DNA from: Deltaproteobacteria bacterium | GTDB lineage: Bacteria > Desulfobacterota > Desulfarculia > Adiutricales > Adiutricaceae | Reading direction: 5' to 3' | DNA length: 17,138 nucleotides | Assembly: GCA_031257955.1 (NCBI GenBank) | Contig: JAIRNQ010000258.1 | Span: 1 to 17,138 of the forward strand | Shown here: positions 6,819 through 14,633 of the stretch, one piece after another | Layout: each line of letters starts with the position of its first letter | Numbering within the stretch: position 1 is the stretch's first letter | Program-made: the position numbers and the translations under genes | The notes under the pieces: model-generated | Seen by the model: only the letters and a program-made list of their open reading frames with translations | Database searches by the model: none | What the model was told of the DNA's origin: nothing

Positions 6819-8840
6819 TATCATGCCCAAAACCGATCCAAGGATCAGGGCCAGTAGATACAGTAAGGGTTTACCGACAACGGGAAAGACGAAGATCCCG
6901 CCGTGGGGGGCCATGAGAGTGCAGCCCCAGGCCATGGAGAGCCCCCCGGCCAGGGCCGAACCGGCTATGCAAGAGGGAATGACCCTGAGGGGGTCGGAAG
7001 CGGCGTAGGGGATGGCCCCTTCGGTAATGAAGCAAAGGCCCATGATGTAGTTAACCGGGCCGGAACGCCTTTCCAACTCGGTGAATTTATTTTTGAAGAA
7101 AGTCGTGCCCAGGGCTATGGAGATGGGTGGGGTCATACCGCCGATCATGACCGCCGCCATGATGTCCGTGTTGCCGCTGGCGATTGAGGCCGTGCCGAAG
7201 ACGTAAGCGGCTTTGTTGAAGGGGCCACCCATATCGGTGCTCATCATGCCAGCCAGTAAGCAGCCTAGGAGGATCTTCGAGGAGGATCCCATGGAAGTAA
7301 GCCCCGAAGTCAAGAGCGAGTTCAATAGCCCCATAACCGGGTTAATGGAGAGCATGATCAGCCCGACCACCAAGGTCCCGAAGAGGGGGAAGAAAAACAC
7401 CGGTTTGATACCGGAAAGACTCTTGGGTAAGGGGTCGGTGATTTTTTTTATGGCCAGAACGGCGTAGCCGGCGATGAAGCCGGCCAGAAGGGCGGCCAGG
7501 AAACCGCCGGAGACGGGCGGCGAACCGGAGAGGAGGCTGGTAAAGGATACGCCTTCCTTAGCCAGGATGCCACCGACCACTCCCGGGGCCAAGCCGGGCC
7601 GGTCGGCCAGGCCCATAGCGATAAAACCGGCCAGGATGGGCAGCATCATGCTGAAAGCCGTTCCGCCTATGGAGTTTAGGATTCTAGGAAAGGGTTTGTT
7701 AGAGCCGAAGGACGAGGGGTTGATGGAATAGTCGTCAAATAAAAAGGCCAAGGCGATAAGGATGCCGCCGCCTATGACGAAGGGCAGCATGTGGCTAACC
7801 CCGTTCATAAGGGCCTTGTAGAGAGTGCGGACCAGCGAGTCGGTCGCTTCGTCGGCGCTTTCCCCGGTGCCGATGGCCGATCCGGCCCCCTTTTGTTCGC
7901 TATACACGGGGACGTCGCCCTTCAGGGCAGTGTTAATCAGCTCTTCCGGCTTGTGGATACCGTCGGCCACTTTGGTAAAGAGGACCCTCTTACCGTTAAA
8001 GCGGGCCGTTTCGACCTTTTTGTCGGCGGCCACGATAATGGCCTCGGCGGCGGCGATGTCTTCCTCGCTTAAGGGATGGTCGATGCCCGAAGCCCCGTTG
8101 GTTTCTACTTTAATGGGAACGTGAAGCTTAACCCCGGCCTGTTGCAAGGCGGCCGAAGCCATGTAGGTGTGGGCTATGCCGGTGGGGCAAGCGGTTACGG
8201 CCAGTATCCGGTAGACTTCCCCGGCGCCCTGGCCGGTGGGGTGCCCGCCCTTGGCGCTTGGCCCCGAAGTGTCGGAAGTCTGGGCCGCTTCCTGGGCCAG
8301 TCTCTTTTCTTCCTCGGCTTTCTGGGCTTTTTTGGCCGCCATCCGTTTGGCCGCCTCTTCCTCCTCCTCCCGGTCCCGAGCCTCTTTGATCTTCTCGGCC
8401 TCGTCGATGAGAGTGATGAAGTCGTCTGGGTTATCGGCGGCGCGTAGCTTGGCTGCCAGTTCCTGGTCCATTAAAAGGCCCATCAGTTGGGCTAAGGCGT
8501 CGAGGTGATCGTCGGAACCCACCGGGGCGGCGATCATGAACCAAAGGTCGGCCAACGTTCCGTCCCGGGACTTGCAGTCAACGCCGTGGGTGAGGGTGGC
8601 CGCGGCTAAGCTGACACTTTTGACGGCGTCGCTTTTGGCGTGGGGCACGGCCAAGCCCATACCCACGCTGGTCGTGCCTTTGGCTTCTCTGTCCCAAAGG
8701 GCTTTTTTGTAAACCTCCAAATCACTGATGGCCCCGGAGGAAAACTGGACGGCCGCCAAGAGGTCCATGGCCTCTTTCTGGTCTTGTGCGTCGGCTTTGA
8801 TTAGGATCTTGTTGGAGGTAAGAATGTCGGTAATCTTCAT
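6765..8840 (-). CDS. fruA: Fructose-specific PTS permease, IIA-IIB-IIC fusion
   Basis: This inner-membrane permease imports fructose while phosphorylating it to fructose-1-phosphate. With the ATG at 8840 it has 691 residues. Domain IIA (~1-145) has the active His67 in GMGLAVPHAKSD. A charged, helical linker (~148-190, rich in Glu, Lys, Arg and Ala, probably coiled coil) and a Gly/Ser/Pro stretch follow. Domain IIB (~208-310) has the active Cys218 in VTACPTGIAHTYMA. Domain IIC (~340-691) is hydrophobic, starting SHMLPFVIGGGILIALAF. I chose ATG 8840 because MKITDIL is the usual family start and AAAGGG precedes it; GTG at 8855 would add five residues. It follows fruK by 406 bp and precedes ptsH. 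The 3' end is duplicated downstream as a tandem repeat. Mannose-type alternatives do not fit this domain order. Confidence 0.95.
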   Translation of the reverse strand: MKITDILTSNKILIKADAQDQKEAMDLLAAVQFSSGAISDLEVYKKALWDREAKGTTSVGMGLAVPHAKSDAVKSVSLAAATLTHGVDCKSRDGTLADLWFMIAAPVGSDDHLDALAQLMGLLMDQELAAKLRAADNPDDFITLIDEAEKIKEARDREEEEEAAKRMAAKKAQKAEEEKRLAQEAAQTSDTSGPSAKGGHPTGQGAGEVYRILAVTACPTGIAHTYMASAALQQAGVKLHVPIKVETNGASGIDHPLSEEDIAAAEAIIVAADKKVETARFNGKRVLFTKVADGIHKPEELINTALKGDVPVYSEQKGAGSAIGTGESADEATDSLVRTLYKALMNGVSHMLPFVIGGGILIALAFLFDDYSINPSSFGSNKPFPRILNSIGGTAFSMMLPILAGFIAMGLADRPGLAPGVVGGILAKEGVSFTSLLSGSPPVSGGFLAALLAGFIAGYAVLAIKKITDPLPKSLSGIKPVFFFPLFGTLVVGLIMLSINPVMGLLNSLLTSGLTSMGSSSKILLGCLLAGMMSTDMGGPFNKAAYVFGTASIASGNTDIMAAVMIGGMTPPISIALGTTFFKNKFTELERRSGPVNYIMGLCFITEGAIPYAASDPLRVIPSCIAGSALAGGLSMAWGCTLMAPHGGIFVFPVVGKPLLYLLALILGSVLGMILLAILKPTLTAAKSAAE

Positions 8841-9246
8841 GTATAACCCTTTCACGTAAGCGGCGGCGTAAAGCCGTAAATAACCTGGCTAGTTATCTTT
8901 GGTAGATTGACAAGGGCTAATCTTTCCCTATTGTGGAAAAGGACCCATCGCATTTGGAAGTTAAAAGTATTGTACTCAAGAGAGTTAATGGGTTTTTACG
9001 TTTAATTGACTATTGGCCGAAATATTTTGTGGTAGCGGACATTATGGGCTCGATTAAACTGTGTATTTTTCGTTTCATTGTCGCCAGAGTTAATCATAGC
9101 TCGAAAGGTTAACGGCAGTGGCGGATCATTGTCGCCAGAGTTAATCGTAACTCGAAAGGTTACCGGCGGTGGCGGATCATTGTCGCCAATGTTAATCGTA
9201 GCTCGAAAGGTTACCGGCAGTGGCGGATAAGGTCAGTTTGGGTTAG
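8841..9246 (-). other. fruK-fruA spacer, long non-coding leader with a repeat array
   Basis: This 406-bp spacer has no gene. Its upstream third carries three 51-bp repeats (9076-9228). The rest is comparatively AT-rich and may hold a separate fruA promoter; on the minus strand TGAAACGAAAAAT next to the array (near 9064-9076) resembles half of a Cra/FruR-type site, but only weakly. On the plus strand TTGACA (8907-8912), 16 bp, TATTGT (8929-8934) resembles a sigma-70 promoter that would be antisense to this spacer. Confidence 0.45.
9076..9228 (-). repeat. Three tandem 51-bp repeats
   Basis: Contiguous copies lie at 9076-9126, 9127-9177 and 9178-9228. Each starts CATTGTCGCCA and ends TGGCGGAT, with only a few substitutions between copies. 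Inside each is an imperfect dyad beginning GTTAATC and ending GGTTA(A/C)C, so each unit could be a protein-binding site. There are no unique spacers, so this is not a CRISPR array. It lies just beyond the fruK stop and more than 230 bp upstream of fruA. Confidence 0.9.
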
Positions 9247-10176
9247 TCAGGGCCTGGCTGGCAGGGTCAGTCCGTAGGCGTTATGGTAGACGTCCACGAT
9301 CTCTTGGCGGGTGGCCAACCCGGTAGAGAAGGCCGTGGCGCTGCCGGCGGCCGCCCCGAGGGCTAGGGCCAGAGAGGGTGGGAGCTCCATCATTAGCCCG
9401 GCCAGATAACCGGCGACCAGGGAGTCGCCGGCCCCGGCGGAGTTTTTGACTGGGCCGGAAAGGGATTCGACCCGGTGGGTTTGCCCGTTGGCCTGAACCA
9501 GCAGGGCACCTTGGGCGGCCATGGAAACTAAGACGTTTTGGGCCCCAAAATCTTGTAGCCGTTTGGCGTTGTCGGTAATCTCCAGGTCGGTTTGGGCCTC
9601 CCGGCCGCAGATTTCGTTTAGTTCGGCCAGATTCGGCTTTACGAGGGTCGGTTGATGTTTCAGGACCCGCTTTAAGGCTGGGCCGGAGGTATCGACCACC
9701 ACCATGATCCCGTGGCCGGTAAGGGCTATGAGAAGCCGCTCATAGATGTCCTGACCCACGTTGGGTGGGATATTTCCGGCCATGACGAGAGTGTCGCCCT
9801 TGTTTAGGGCCGCCACCCTGGCCAGGAGAATATCGATGGCCTTGGGGCTCACGGTCGGGCCGGTCCCGTTGATTTCCGTTTCTTCCTTGGCCTTGACCTT
9901 AACGTTTATGCGGGTTAAGCCCTTGTCCAACTCGATGAACTCGGTCCTTATACCCAACGTCCTTAGCCCATTGGCCAGGGCTTGGCCGGTAAAGCCGGCG
10001 ATGAATCCAAGGGCCACGCTCTCAAAGCCCAGGTTCTTTAAGACCCTCGAGACGTTGATGCCCTTACCGCCCCATATAATCGTCTCTTCGCGGCTTCGGT
10101 TGGTGGCCCCCGGGGTCAGGTCGTCCAGGTTGACTAGGTAATCGAGGGCTGGGTTCAGGGTTAACGTGTATATCAT
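9247..10176 (-). CDS. fruK: 1-phosphofructokinase
   Basis: This cytoplasmic kinase of the PfkB/ribokinase superfamily converts fructose-1-phosphate, the product of FruA, to fructose-1,6-bisphosphate with ATP. It has 309 residues, normal for the family. The N terminus MIYTLTLNPALD is typical of FruK/LacC. The first PfkB signature includes WGGKGINVSR (35-44), KPNLAELNEIC (180-190) is present, and the second signature NSAGAGDSLVAGYL has the catalytic Asp251. ATG 10176 is preceded by GGAGG at 7 bases. It is the first gene of the fructose run on the minus strand. A tagatose-6-phosphate kinase would look similar, but adjacency to the fructose IIABC permease favours FruK. Confidence 0.95.
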   Translation of the reverse strand: MIYTLTLNPALDYLVNLDDLTPGATNRSREETIIWGGKGINVSRVLKNLGFESVALGFIAGFTGQALANGLRTLGIRTEFIELDKGLTRINVKVKAKEETEINGTGPTVSPKAIDILLARVAALNKGDTLVMAGNIPPNVGQDIYERLLIALTGHGIMVVVDTSGPALKRVLKHQPTLVKPNLAELNEICGREAQTDLEITDNAKRLQDFGAQNVLVSMAAQGALLVQANGQTHRVESLSGPVKNSAGAGDSLVAGYLAGLMMELPPSLALALGAAAGSATAFSTGLATRQEIVDVYHNAYGLTLPARP

Positions 10177-10179
10177 TTT

Positions 10180-10368
10180 TCAGCCTCCGTTTAGCCGGCG
10201 ACGGAAAAGGGGCTTGGGCCGCGACCTTCCCAGGCCAACACCCATCGCTCGGGCGCGATTCCCACGTAACGTATCAGTGAAATCCCTATCGGACCGGCCA
10301 AAAGCCAATCCATCGTCCAGAAGTTCCAGAAGTTCCCTGGCGTAAAGGTATATGTCGCGAGCGGACAA
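10180..10368 (-). CDS. Possible small protein translationally coupled to fruK (uncertain)
   Basis: A minus-strand frame reading ...LSARDIYLYARELLELLDDGLAFGR and ending RRRLNGG stops at TGA 10182-10180, 3 bases before the fruK ATG. The fruK ribosome-binding site GGAGG lies in its last codons. This is the geometry of translational coupling. The frame is open further upstream, but there it runs through the 102-bp repeats (34 codons, so the peptide VNRWLAIALRRPF appears twice). The listed 5' boundary is a TTG near the repeat edge with no good ribosome-binding site. The part near the stop is Arg-rich. It matches no family I know and may simply be leader RNA. Confidence 0.25.
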   Translation of the reverse strand: MSARDIYLYARELLELLDDGLAFGRSDRDFTDTLRGNRARAMGVGLGRSRPKPLFRRRLNGG

Positions 10369-10566
10369 AAATGGCCGCCGCAAAGCGATTGCCAACCAAC
10401 GGTTAACCAAACTCCCCCAAGCGGCCGGCGTTATGGTTTGGCGGGCGGCGACTGTCTGCCGTAGTGGACAAAAAGGCCGCCGCAAAGCGATTGCCAACCA
10501 ACGGTTAACCAAACTCCCCTAAGCGGCAAGCGTTATGGTTTGGCGGGCGGGGACTGTTTACCGTGC
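10362..10566 (-). repeat. Two tandem ~102-bp repeats upstream of fruK
   Basis: Copies at about 10362-10464 and 10465-10566 share GCAAAGCGATTGCCAACCAA, GGTTAACCAAACTCCCC and GTTATGGTTTGGCGGGCGG, with few substitutions and a one-base length difference. Each copy has the 8-bp palindrome GGTTAACC. The array lies 190-390 bp upstream of the fruK start, probably in its leader or promoter region. Confidence 0.9.
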
Positions 10567-10951
10567 GGGCAAAAGTATCATAAAATCAACAAGTTAGGTC
10601 CGAAAAAAACTGGCCGCGAAAATCCAATTTTGGCCGGGGTCAAAAGAGAGAAAGATTTGCTAAAATTTAGGAATACCCGAGACTTTTCGTTGTCGTTAAA
10701 CAACTATCAAGTCCATTATCCAATATGGGAACGGTTTTGTCCAGAGGGGCGCGGGCCAACCCACCGGTATTACGGGCGGGTTGGCAATTGTCCAGAGAGG
10801 TGGTGTCAAGGCAGTCGGGGGTAGGCGAGAGGAGCAAAAGTGCCCAATGGAGAAGGGGTGAGGCGCCCCGGGTACACGAACGCGGCCAAAAGACGGATAG
10901 ACCCGGGATCGGGCCTGGGGCAAGGGCCCAGGGTCGAGAAGGTTAGGAAGG

Positions 10952-12037
10952 TTAATAATTGCCGCTCGTCACATATTTTTGTATTTCCTCCAAACCCAAG
11001 CCCTCCAAACCGAGTTTGGTAGCGTTATTTCCTTCGGATCGCCAATCCCTTTCGTGGATGACGTTGTAGATGTCAATGACTCCGTTGGTTACGGGCATGT
11101 CCACGCCAACCAATCGGCCTATGGCCGCCCAGGGGACCAGGCCGTAAGGGGCGTCTTCGGTGAGGTAGCGGTTGAAGATGTCATTTGGTCCGGCAATGGG
11201 GGTAAGGTCGACATCGCCGTGGGTGGCCCGGTAAAAATCTTTCCAGGTAAAGTTTCGGGGCAGGTTAGTGAATTCCTCCAGCGAGGTTAAATCGTAGCCA
11301 AACTTACGTCCCAAAGCCTTGCGTTCTTGGTCCAGGGCGATGTCGATCTTGGCGGAGGAAGGGGTAATGCCCTGGTCGTAGATGAAGAAATTAACGTCGG
11401 GGCGTTCGATGTTGCCGATATTCAAGAGGCAAGGACCGGCGTGCAAGGTGGGATTGACCAGGCTGAGGCCGCATTCAAGGACGTCGGCGTAGAGTTTTTC
11501 AAAAGGGAACAGATCGTCCCGCAGAAGGCCGATTATTTGGGAAGATTTGTCGTTCGGCAGGAAGGCGATGTTAATTTTGTTGCGGTCGAAGAGATTGACC
11601 CGACCTGGACCGGTAAGCCTCGCGTCGTAAGGCAAATGGTTAGCCTCGGCCAAAATGGGGCAATCCTCCCCCCCAAACTCCCGGCGGAAAACCAACGAAG
11701 CGAAGGCGCCCGGAAAGACGATAACCATTTGGTCTCCATGTAGTTTGCCTTTGAGGAGCCTCGCGTAATGGGCATGGGCGAAAGCCGGGGTAACCACGAG
11801 GACGTAGTGGGCCCCCTCGACCGCCCGCTCAATTTCGTCGGTGACCAAATCCAAAGTTACCGTGCCCTTGAGGGCCCCGGTTACGCTTATCGTTTTCGTT
11901 TCAAACACGCTTTCGATCTGGCCTCTGAAAGCCGGTGTTTCGTATAGACGGACAATGTGTCCCTTGAGCTTAAGATCGGCGGCCATTACGTGGGCCCCGT
12001 TGCCACAGCCCAGGACGGCGATAATTCTCTTTTCCAT
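10952..12037 (-). CDS. NAD/NADP octopine/nopaline dehydrogenase family protein
   Basis: This is a cytoplasmic NAD(P)-dependent oxidoreductase of 361 residues. The N-terminal Rossmann domain has IAVLGCGNGAHVMAADL (6-22). The C-terminal octopine-dehydrogenase domain (about 185-330) has NPTLHAGPCLLN with Asn195 and the probable catalytic His199, and RYLTEDAPYGLVP (290-302), a family hallmark. Known members join or split a 2-oxo acid and an amino acid (opines), but many bacterial members are uncharacterised. I chose ATG 12037 because GAAGG precedes it and MEKRIIAVLGCG is a normal start; the frame is open 35 codons further upstream, but that part crosses repeats. It lies about 1.2 kb downstream of the URO-D-like gene on the same strand. 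The substrate cannot be read from sequence. Confidence 0.85.
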   Translation of the reverse strand: MEKRIIAVLGCGNGAHVMAADLKLKGHIVRLYETPAFRGQIESVFETKTISVTGALKGTVTLDLVTDEIERAVEGAHYVLVVTPAFAHAHYARLLKGKLHGDQMVIVFPGAFASLVFRREFGGEDCPILAEANHLPYDARLTGPGRVNLFDRNKINIAFLPNDKSSQIIGLLRDDLFPFEKLYADVLECGLSLVNPTLHAGPCLLNIGNIERPDVNFFIYDQGITPSSAKIDIALDQERKALGRKFGYDLTSLEEFTNLPRNFTWKDFYRATHGDVDLTPIAGPNDIFNRYLTEDAPYGLVPWAAIGRLVGVDMPVTNGVIDIYNVIHERDWRSEGNNATKLGLEGLGLEEIQKYVTSGNY

Positions 12038-12047
12038 AATAACCTTC

Positions 12048-12159
12048 AAACCCCAAAGGGGCAAAGTTCCCCCGCCTGGGCGGCGAATGCTTACGCGAAT
12101 TAAAAAACCCAAAGGGCCAAAGTTCAGCCGCCTGGGCGGCAAATGGTTACGCGACTGAA
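12048..12159 (-). repeat. Two tandem 56-bp repeats upstream of the dehydrogenase gene
   Basis: Copies at about 12048-12103 and 12104-12159 share an AACCC.AAAGGG.CAAAGTTC stretch, then CGCCTGGGCGGC and TTACGCGA. The second copy contains the perfect palindrome GCCGCCTGGGCGGC (12127-12140); the first has one change. The array ends about 10 bp upstream of the dehydrogenase start codon, so it lies in the mRNA leader or over the promoter. Confidence 0.85.
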
Positions 12160-13085
12160 AAACGACCTTCGTCCCTTTAAATGACCCACCGCCTTCTGGT
12201 CACTCTGGTCCCTAAGTCAAGCGAAATGACTTTTCTGAGTGCTTTGGTTTATACCCGTCCGGTATTATCGAATACCGTATCAAGCAAAGGCCTGCCGATT
12301 GTGGAGAATCGATCGGGACCGATTCCCAAAACCCAGACCAGCTGGGCACTTTGGGGTCCCGGTTAAAGTTAGGGCAATAATGAATCAATTTAATATAATT
12401 AAGTTTTTGAATTTGTATGTACTAATTTTAGTTGCCAGACGGTAGCACGTCGAAGTCCGGTTCCGGATTTGGCCAGTTTCCGTTTTCATCGCGGTATTGG
12501 AGACAATTTCCAAGCGTTGAGACGGAAGTGTAAAGTATTTCAGGAATAGGACAAGGCGGAGGAACTTTACCGATAAGGTCGTTACCCGCGTGGCTTTGTT
12601 GGTATATCGTCAGGTTCGCATAGAGCAATTACCGTGCCATTTAGGGATTTCTGTAGGCAGCGAATATACTCGTCAGATTTGGGAATTATGGGCCAAAGGC
12701 AATTTGGGAAAAGGAAACAAAACTTTTCATTGGGCAAAAATACTTTGCGGTGCCAGAGATTTTGCGAGCATATTTTTTGAATCATTTTGCCAACCCGTAG
12801 GTCGTTGTCGCCTCGGGGTAAGGGCCGTAAGCGCTTTGGGTCTGGCAGGGGGGAGTTTCTGGCGGTTCCGGTTTTGGCCCAGGGCACGGGTCTCGGTTCG
12901 CGAATTGTCTGGGCGGGCCTGGGCAAGGATATGGCCTGGGGAGTTGACGAAAGCCGACTGACCGACTTGGAAGGGAGCGAATTGGGTGGTGGTGGATTAT
13001 TATGTGGTCATCCCCGAAAGGCCTTGAGTAATTGCCGCGGAAAACGATTTGTCCGGTGGGGGCGGGGTAAAGGCGGATCGGGGCT

Positions 13086-13119
13086 GGCGGCTAATTATTC
13101 TGGCGAATAGTTAGCCGCC
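13086..13119. other. Strong hairpin downstream of the URO-D-like gene
   Basis: GGCGGCTAA (13086-13094) pairs with TTAGCCGCC (13111-13119). One T.G wobble and then TATTC/GAATA extend it to a 15-bp stem closed by the 4-base loop TGGC. There is no U tract on either side, so it is not a textbook terminator. It lies 139 bp beyond the stop of the minus-strand gene and could protect the mRNA 3' end. Confidence 0.7.
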
Positions 13120-13157
13120 TGATTTCGATGGGAGAGCCGGCGTCTGGCCTGGGCTTG

Positions 13158-13254
13158 TTTGCCCGAGGACCAGGCTGGCCTTCGGCTAGGCTGGCCGGGG
13201 GAGAGTGGGGTCCGACGGGTGGTCGGCCCTCGGCTAGGCCGGCCGGTGGGAAAG
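13158..13254. repeat. Two diverged direct repeats, ~48-bp period
   Basis: CGGCTAGGCTGGCCGG (13183-13198) recurs as CGGCTAGGCCGGCCGG (13231-13246), with similar flanks (GGCC.T before, GGGG/TGGG after). The period is 48 bp and the outer limits are approximate. The pair fills the gap just after the URO-D-like stop. Confidence 0.6.
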
Positions 13255-13257
13255 GGG

Positions 13258-14418
13258 TTAGAACTTTTGGTCTCTAAGGTCTTTGAAGGCTCGGAAGGCG
13301 GCCAGAAGATTTTCCAGCGGGGTATCGCCCTGGACGTTGTGAATGGACGCAAAAATATAGCCGTCGTTTCGGGCCAGGGTGGTTATGACCTTGGAGATTT
13401 CAGAATAAACGGTCTCTGGGTCAGCGTTGGGCAAGAGGTCCTGGGTATCCATCCCGCCCCAGAAGGCGATTTGTGAGCCATAAGCCTCTTTGACTTTCTC
13501 GGCCTCCATGCCGCTGGCCGTGATTTGTATGGGGTTAAGGACCTCCATGCCCATATCGATGAAACCAGGGATAAAATCGAAGACGGCCCCGTCGCTATGG
13601 AAGCCGGAGACCTTGACGCCCTTGGCCCTGAGAACCTTGTACATCTCCAGCTGGCGGGGCAAGATAAAGCGCCGAAAGTTTTTGATTGAAAACATGGGCA
13701 GCTGCTGGCCGCAGTAGTCGTCGGTAATCAGAACCATGTCCAGATCTTTTCCAATAACGTCGGCCATGCGGCCGTAGAGGTTGATCTGGGACTCCAAAAC
13801 CTTATCCATCAAGGCCTCAAGCAGATCGGGATTTTTTATCATGTCCTTCATGGATTGCTCAAGGCCCCGCAGCGGCCAAGTCTGTTCAAATATGCCTTTA
13901 AAAACGAAGCAAAGTGCGTAATCACCGCGGCTTTTGTGGTGTTCCACAGTTTTGCCCCAGTAATCGTCCCGGGAACCGTCCATTTTTGGCCAGGGGTGGG
14001 CGTTGATCTCCTGGATATTGGTGGCCTTCAGAAGCGGCTGCTCAACGAAATTAAAGTAGGGCTGGCCCACGACCCGCTTAAGGTTGGCGCCCCATTCGTC
14101 CACGTAAGTGGCCGAGCCGTCGGGTTCGAGCTTGAAGCGATGATCGTGGGAGGTAGGGGGAAGGAAACTGATCCAGCGGGTGTCCACCTCCAGGAGCTCC
14201 AAAAAATCGTCGTCCAAGGTAGCCACGCCCAGTCGGGAGTGGTGGGAATCCTCGGGCCAGTCAGGCCTTTGGATTTCCGGAAGGCCCAGGTGTCGTCGGT
14301 AGGGATTGTAGAGGGTGGCGGCAATGTCGGTCACCCTTCCTCCCAGGTCAAAGGGGATGCGATCTACCGGTGCCCGGCGGCAGGCGGCCAAAAAACGTTC
14401 TCTGGGGGTCATGGTCAT
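13258..14418 (-). CDS. Uroporphyrinogen decarboxylase (URO-D) superfamily protein, probably not HemE
   Basis: The gene encodes 386 residues. The N terminus MTPRERFLAACRRAPVDRIPFDLGG is the usual start of URO-D-superfamily proteins. A later block with FHSDGAVFDFIPGFIDMGMEVLNPIQ (273-298), then WGGMDTQDLLP (320-330), then SIHNVQGDTPLEN (358-370), follows the superfamily pattern. True HemE is shorter and has a different N-terminal arginine motif. The pattern here is closer to the MtaA/MtbA-like methyltransferase branch, where His and Cys/Asp residues can hold zinc; His274 and His360 are candidates. No corrinoid protein is next to it, so methyl transfer is unproven. GGAG lies 10 bases before ATG 14418. 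The gene follows dctM by about 215 bp and may act on the solute imported by the TRAP system. Confidence 0.85.
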   Translation of the reverse strand: MTMTPRERFLAACRRAPVDRIPFDLGGRVTDIAATLYNPYRRHLGLPEIQRPDWPEDSHHSRLGVATLDDDFLELLEVDTRWISFLPPTSHDHRFKLEPDGSATYVDEWGANLKRVVGQPYFNFVEQPLLKATNIQEINAHPWPKMDGSRDDYWGKTVEHHKSRGDYALCFVFKGIFEQTWPLRGLEQSMKDMIKNPDLLEALMDKVLESQINLYGRMADVIGKDLDMVLITDDYCGQQLPMFSIKNFRRFILPRQLEMYKVLRAKGVKVSGFHSDGAVFDFIPGFIDMGMEVLNPIQITASGMEAEKVKEAYGSQIAFWGGMDTQDLLPNADPETVYSEISKVITTLARNDGYIFASIHNVQGDTPLENLLAAFRAFKDLRDQKF

Positions 14419-14633
14419 TTGGGTGGTCTCCTAGCGGCCCCCTGGCCGCCAAGGCTATGGAATATGGTTTATCGCTGAACCGGCTAAACTAGTCTTTGGC
14501 CCGGGTCGGGTTTGGAGACTGATGTGTGGGCCCCGTGCGGCCTCCCGGCGGGCCGGTTTGTTGGCTTGGCCGGGCCCTGGGGGAGGGCGATATGGGGATA
14601 AGCCCCGTGGTCATTTCTCGGCAGCCAATTATT

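Larger units (their letters stand above)
10177..10951 (-). other. Long spacer upstream of fruK: probable operon promoter and leader
   Basis: This 775-bp stretch separates the dehydrogenase gene from fruK. It holds two 102-bp tandem repeats (10362-10566), a possible small reading frame ending 3 bp before fruK, and an AT-rich block (10567-10735) that is the likeliest place for the fru promoter. An inverted repeat GTTGTCGTTAAACAAC (10689-10704) resembles an operator. A hairpin with arms GCCAACCC (10755-10762) and GGGTTGGC (10778-10785), plus an inner CCG/CGG pair, may mark the 3' end of the upstream transcript but lacks a U tract. I could not fix a -35/-10 pair. Confidence 0.45.
12160..13257. 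other. 1.1-kb stretch without a supported gene
   Basis: Two dyads stand out near 12.3 kb: CGGTATTATCGAATACCG (12260-12277) and GAATCG/CGATTC (12306-12325). An AT-rich block follows (12370-12430) that could hold a minus-strand promoter for the dehydrogenase. Between 12428 and about 12710 two minus-strand frames give protein-like stretches (one with DEYIRCLQKSLNGT, the other with GKVPPPCPIPEILY and ending DFDVLPSGN), as if a short gene had been frameshifted; neither has a ribosome-binding site. From 12790 to 13080 I see only GC-rich shadow frames. A strong hairpin (13086-13119) and a ~48-bp repeat pair close the stretch next to the URO-D-like gene. Confidence 0.45.

Noticed and set aside
9076..9228. 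CRISPR array
   Set aside because: The 51-bp copies are contiguous with no unique spacers between them, and no cas gene is present.
12787..13110. 107-codon plus-strand frame rich in Gly and Arg
   Set aside because: No ribosome-binding site and shadow-like composition; no motif recognised.
13258..14418. Calling the URO-D-like gene hemE
   Set aside because: Its length, N terminus and HSDG/GGMD/HNVQGDTP pattern fit the wider superfamily rather than heme-pathway HemE, and no heme genes are nearby.
13855..14478. 207-codon plus-strand frame
   Set aside because: Antisense to the URO-D-like gene, whose conserved motifs fix the true strand.
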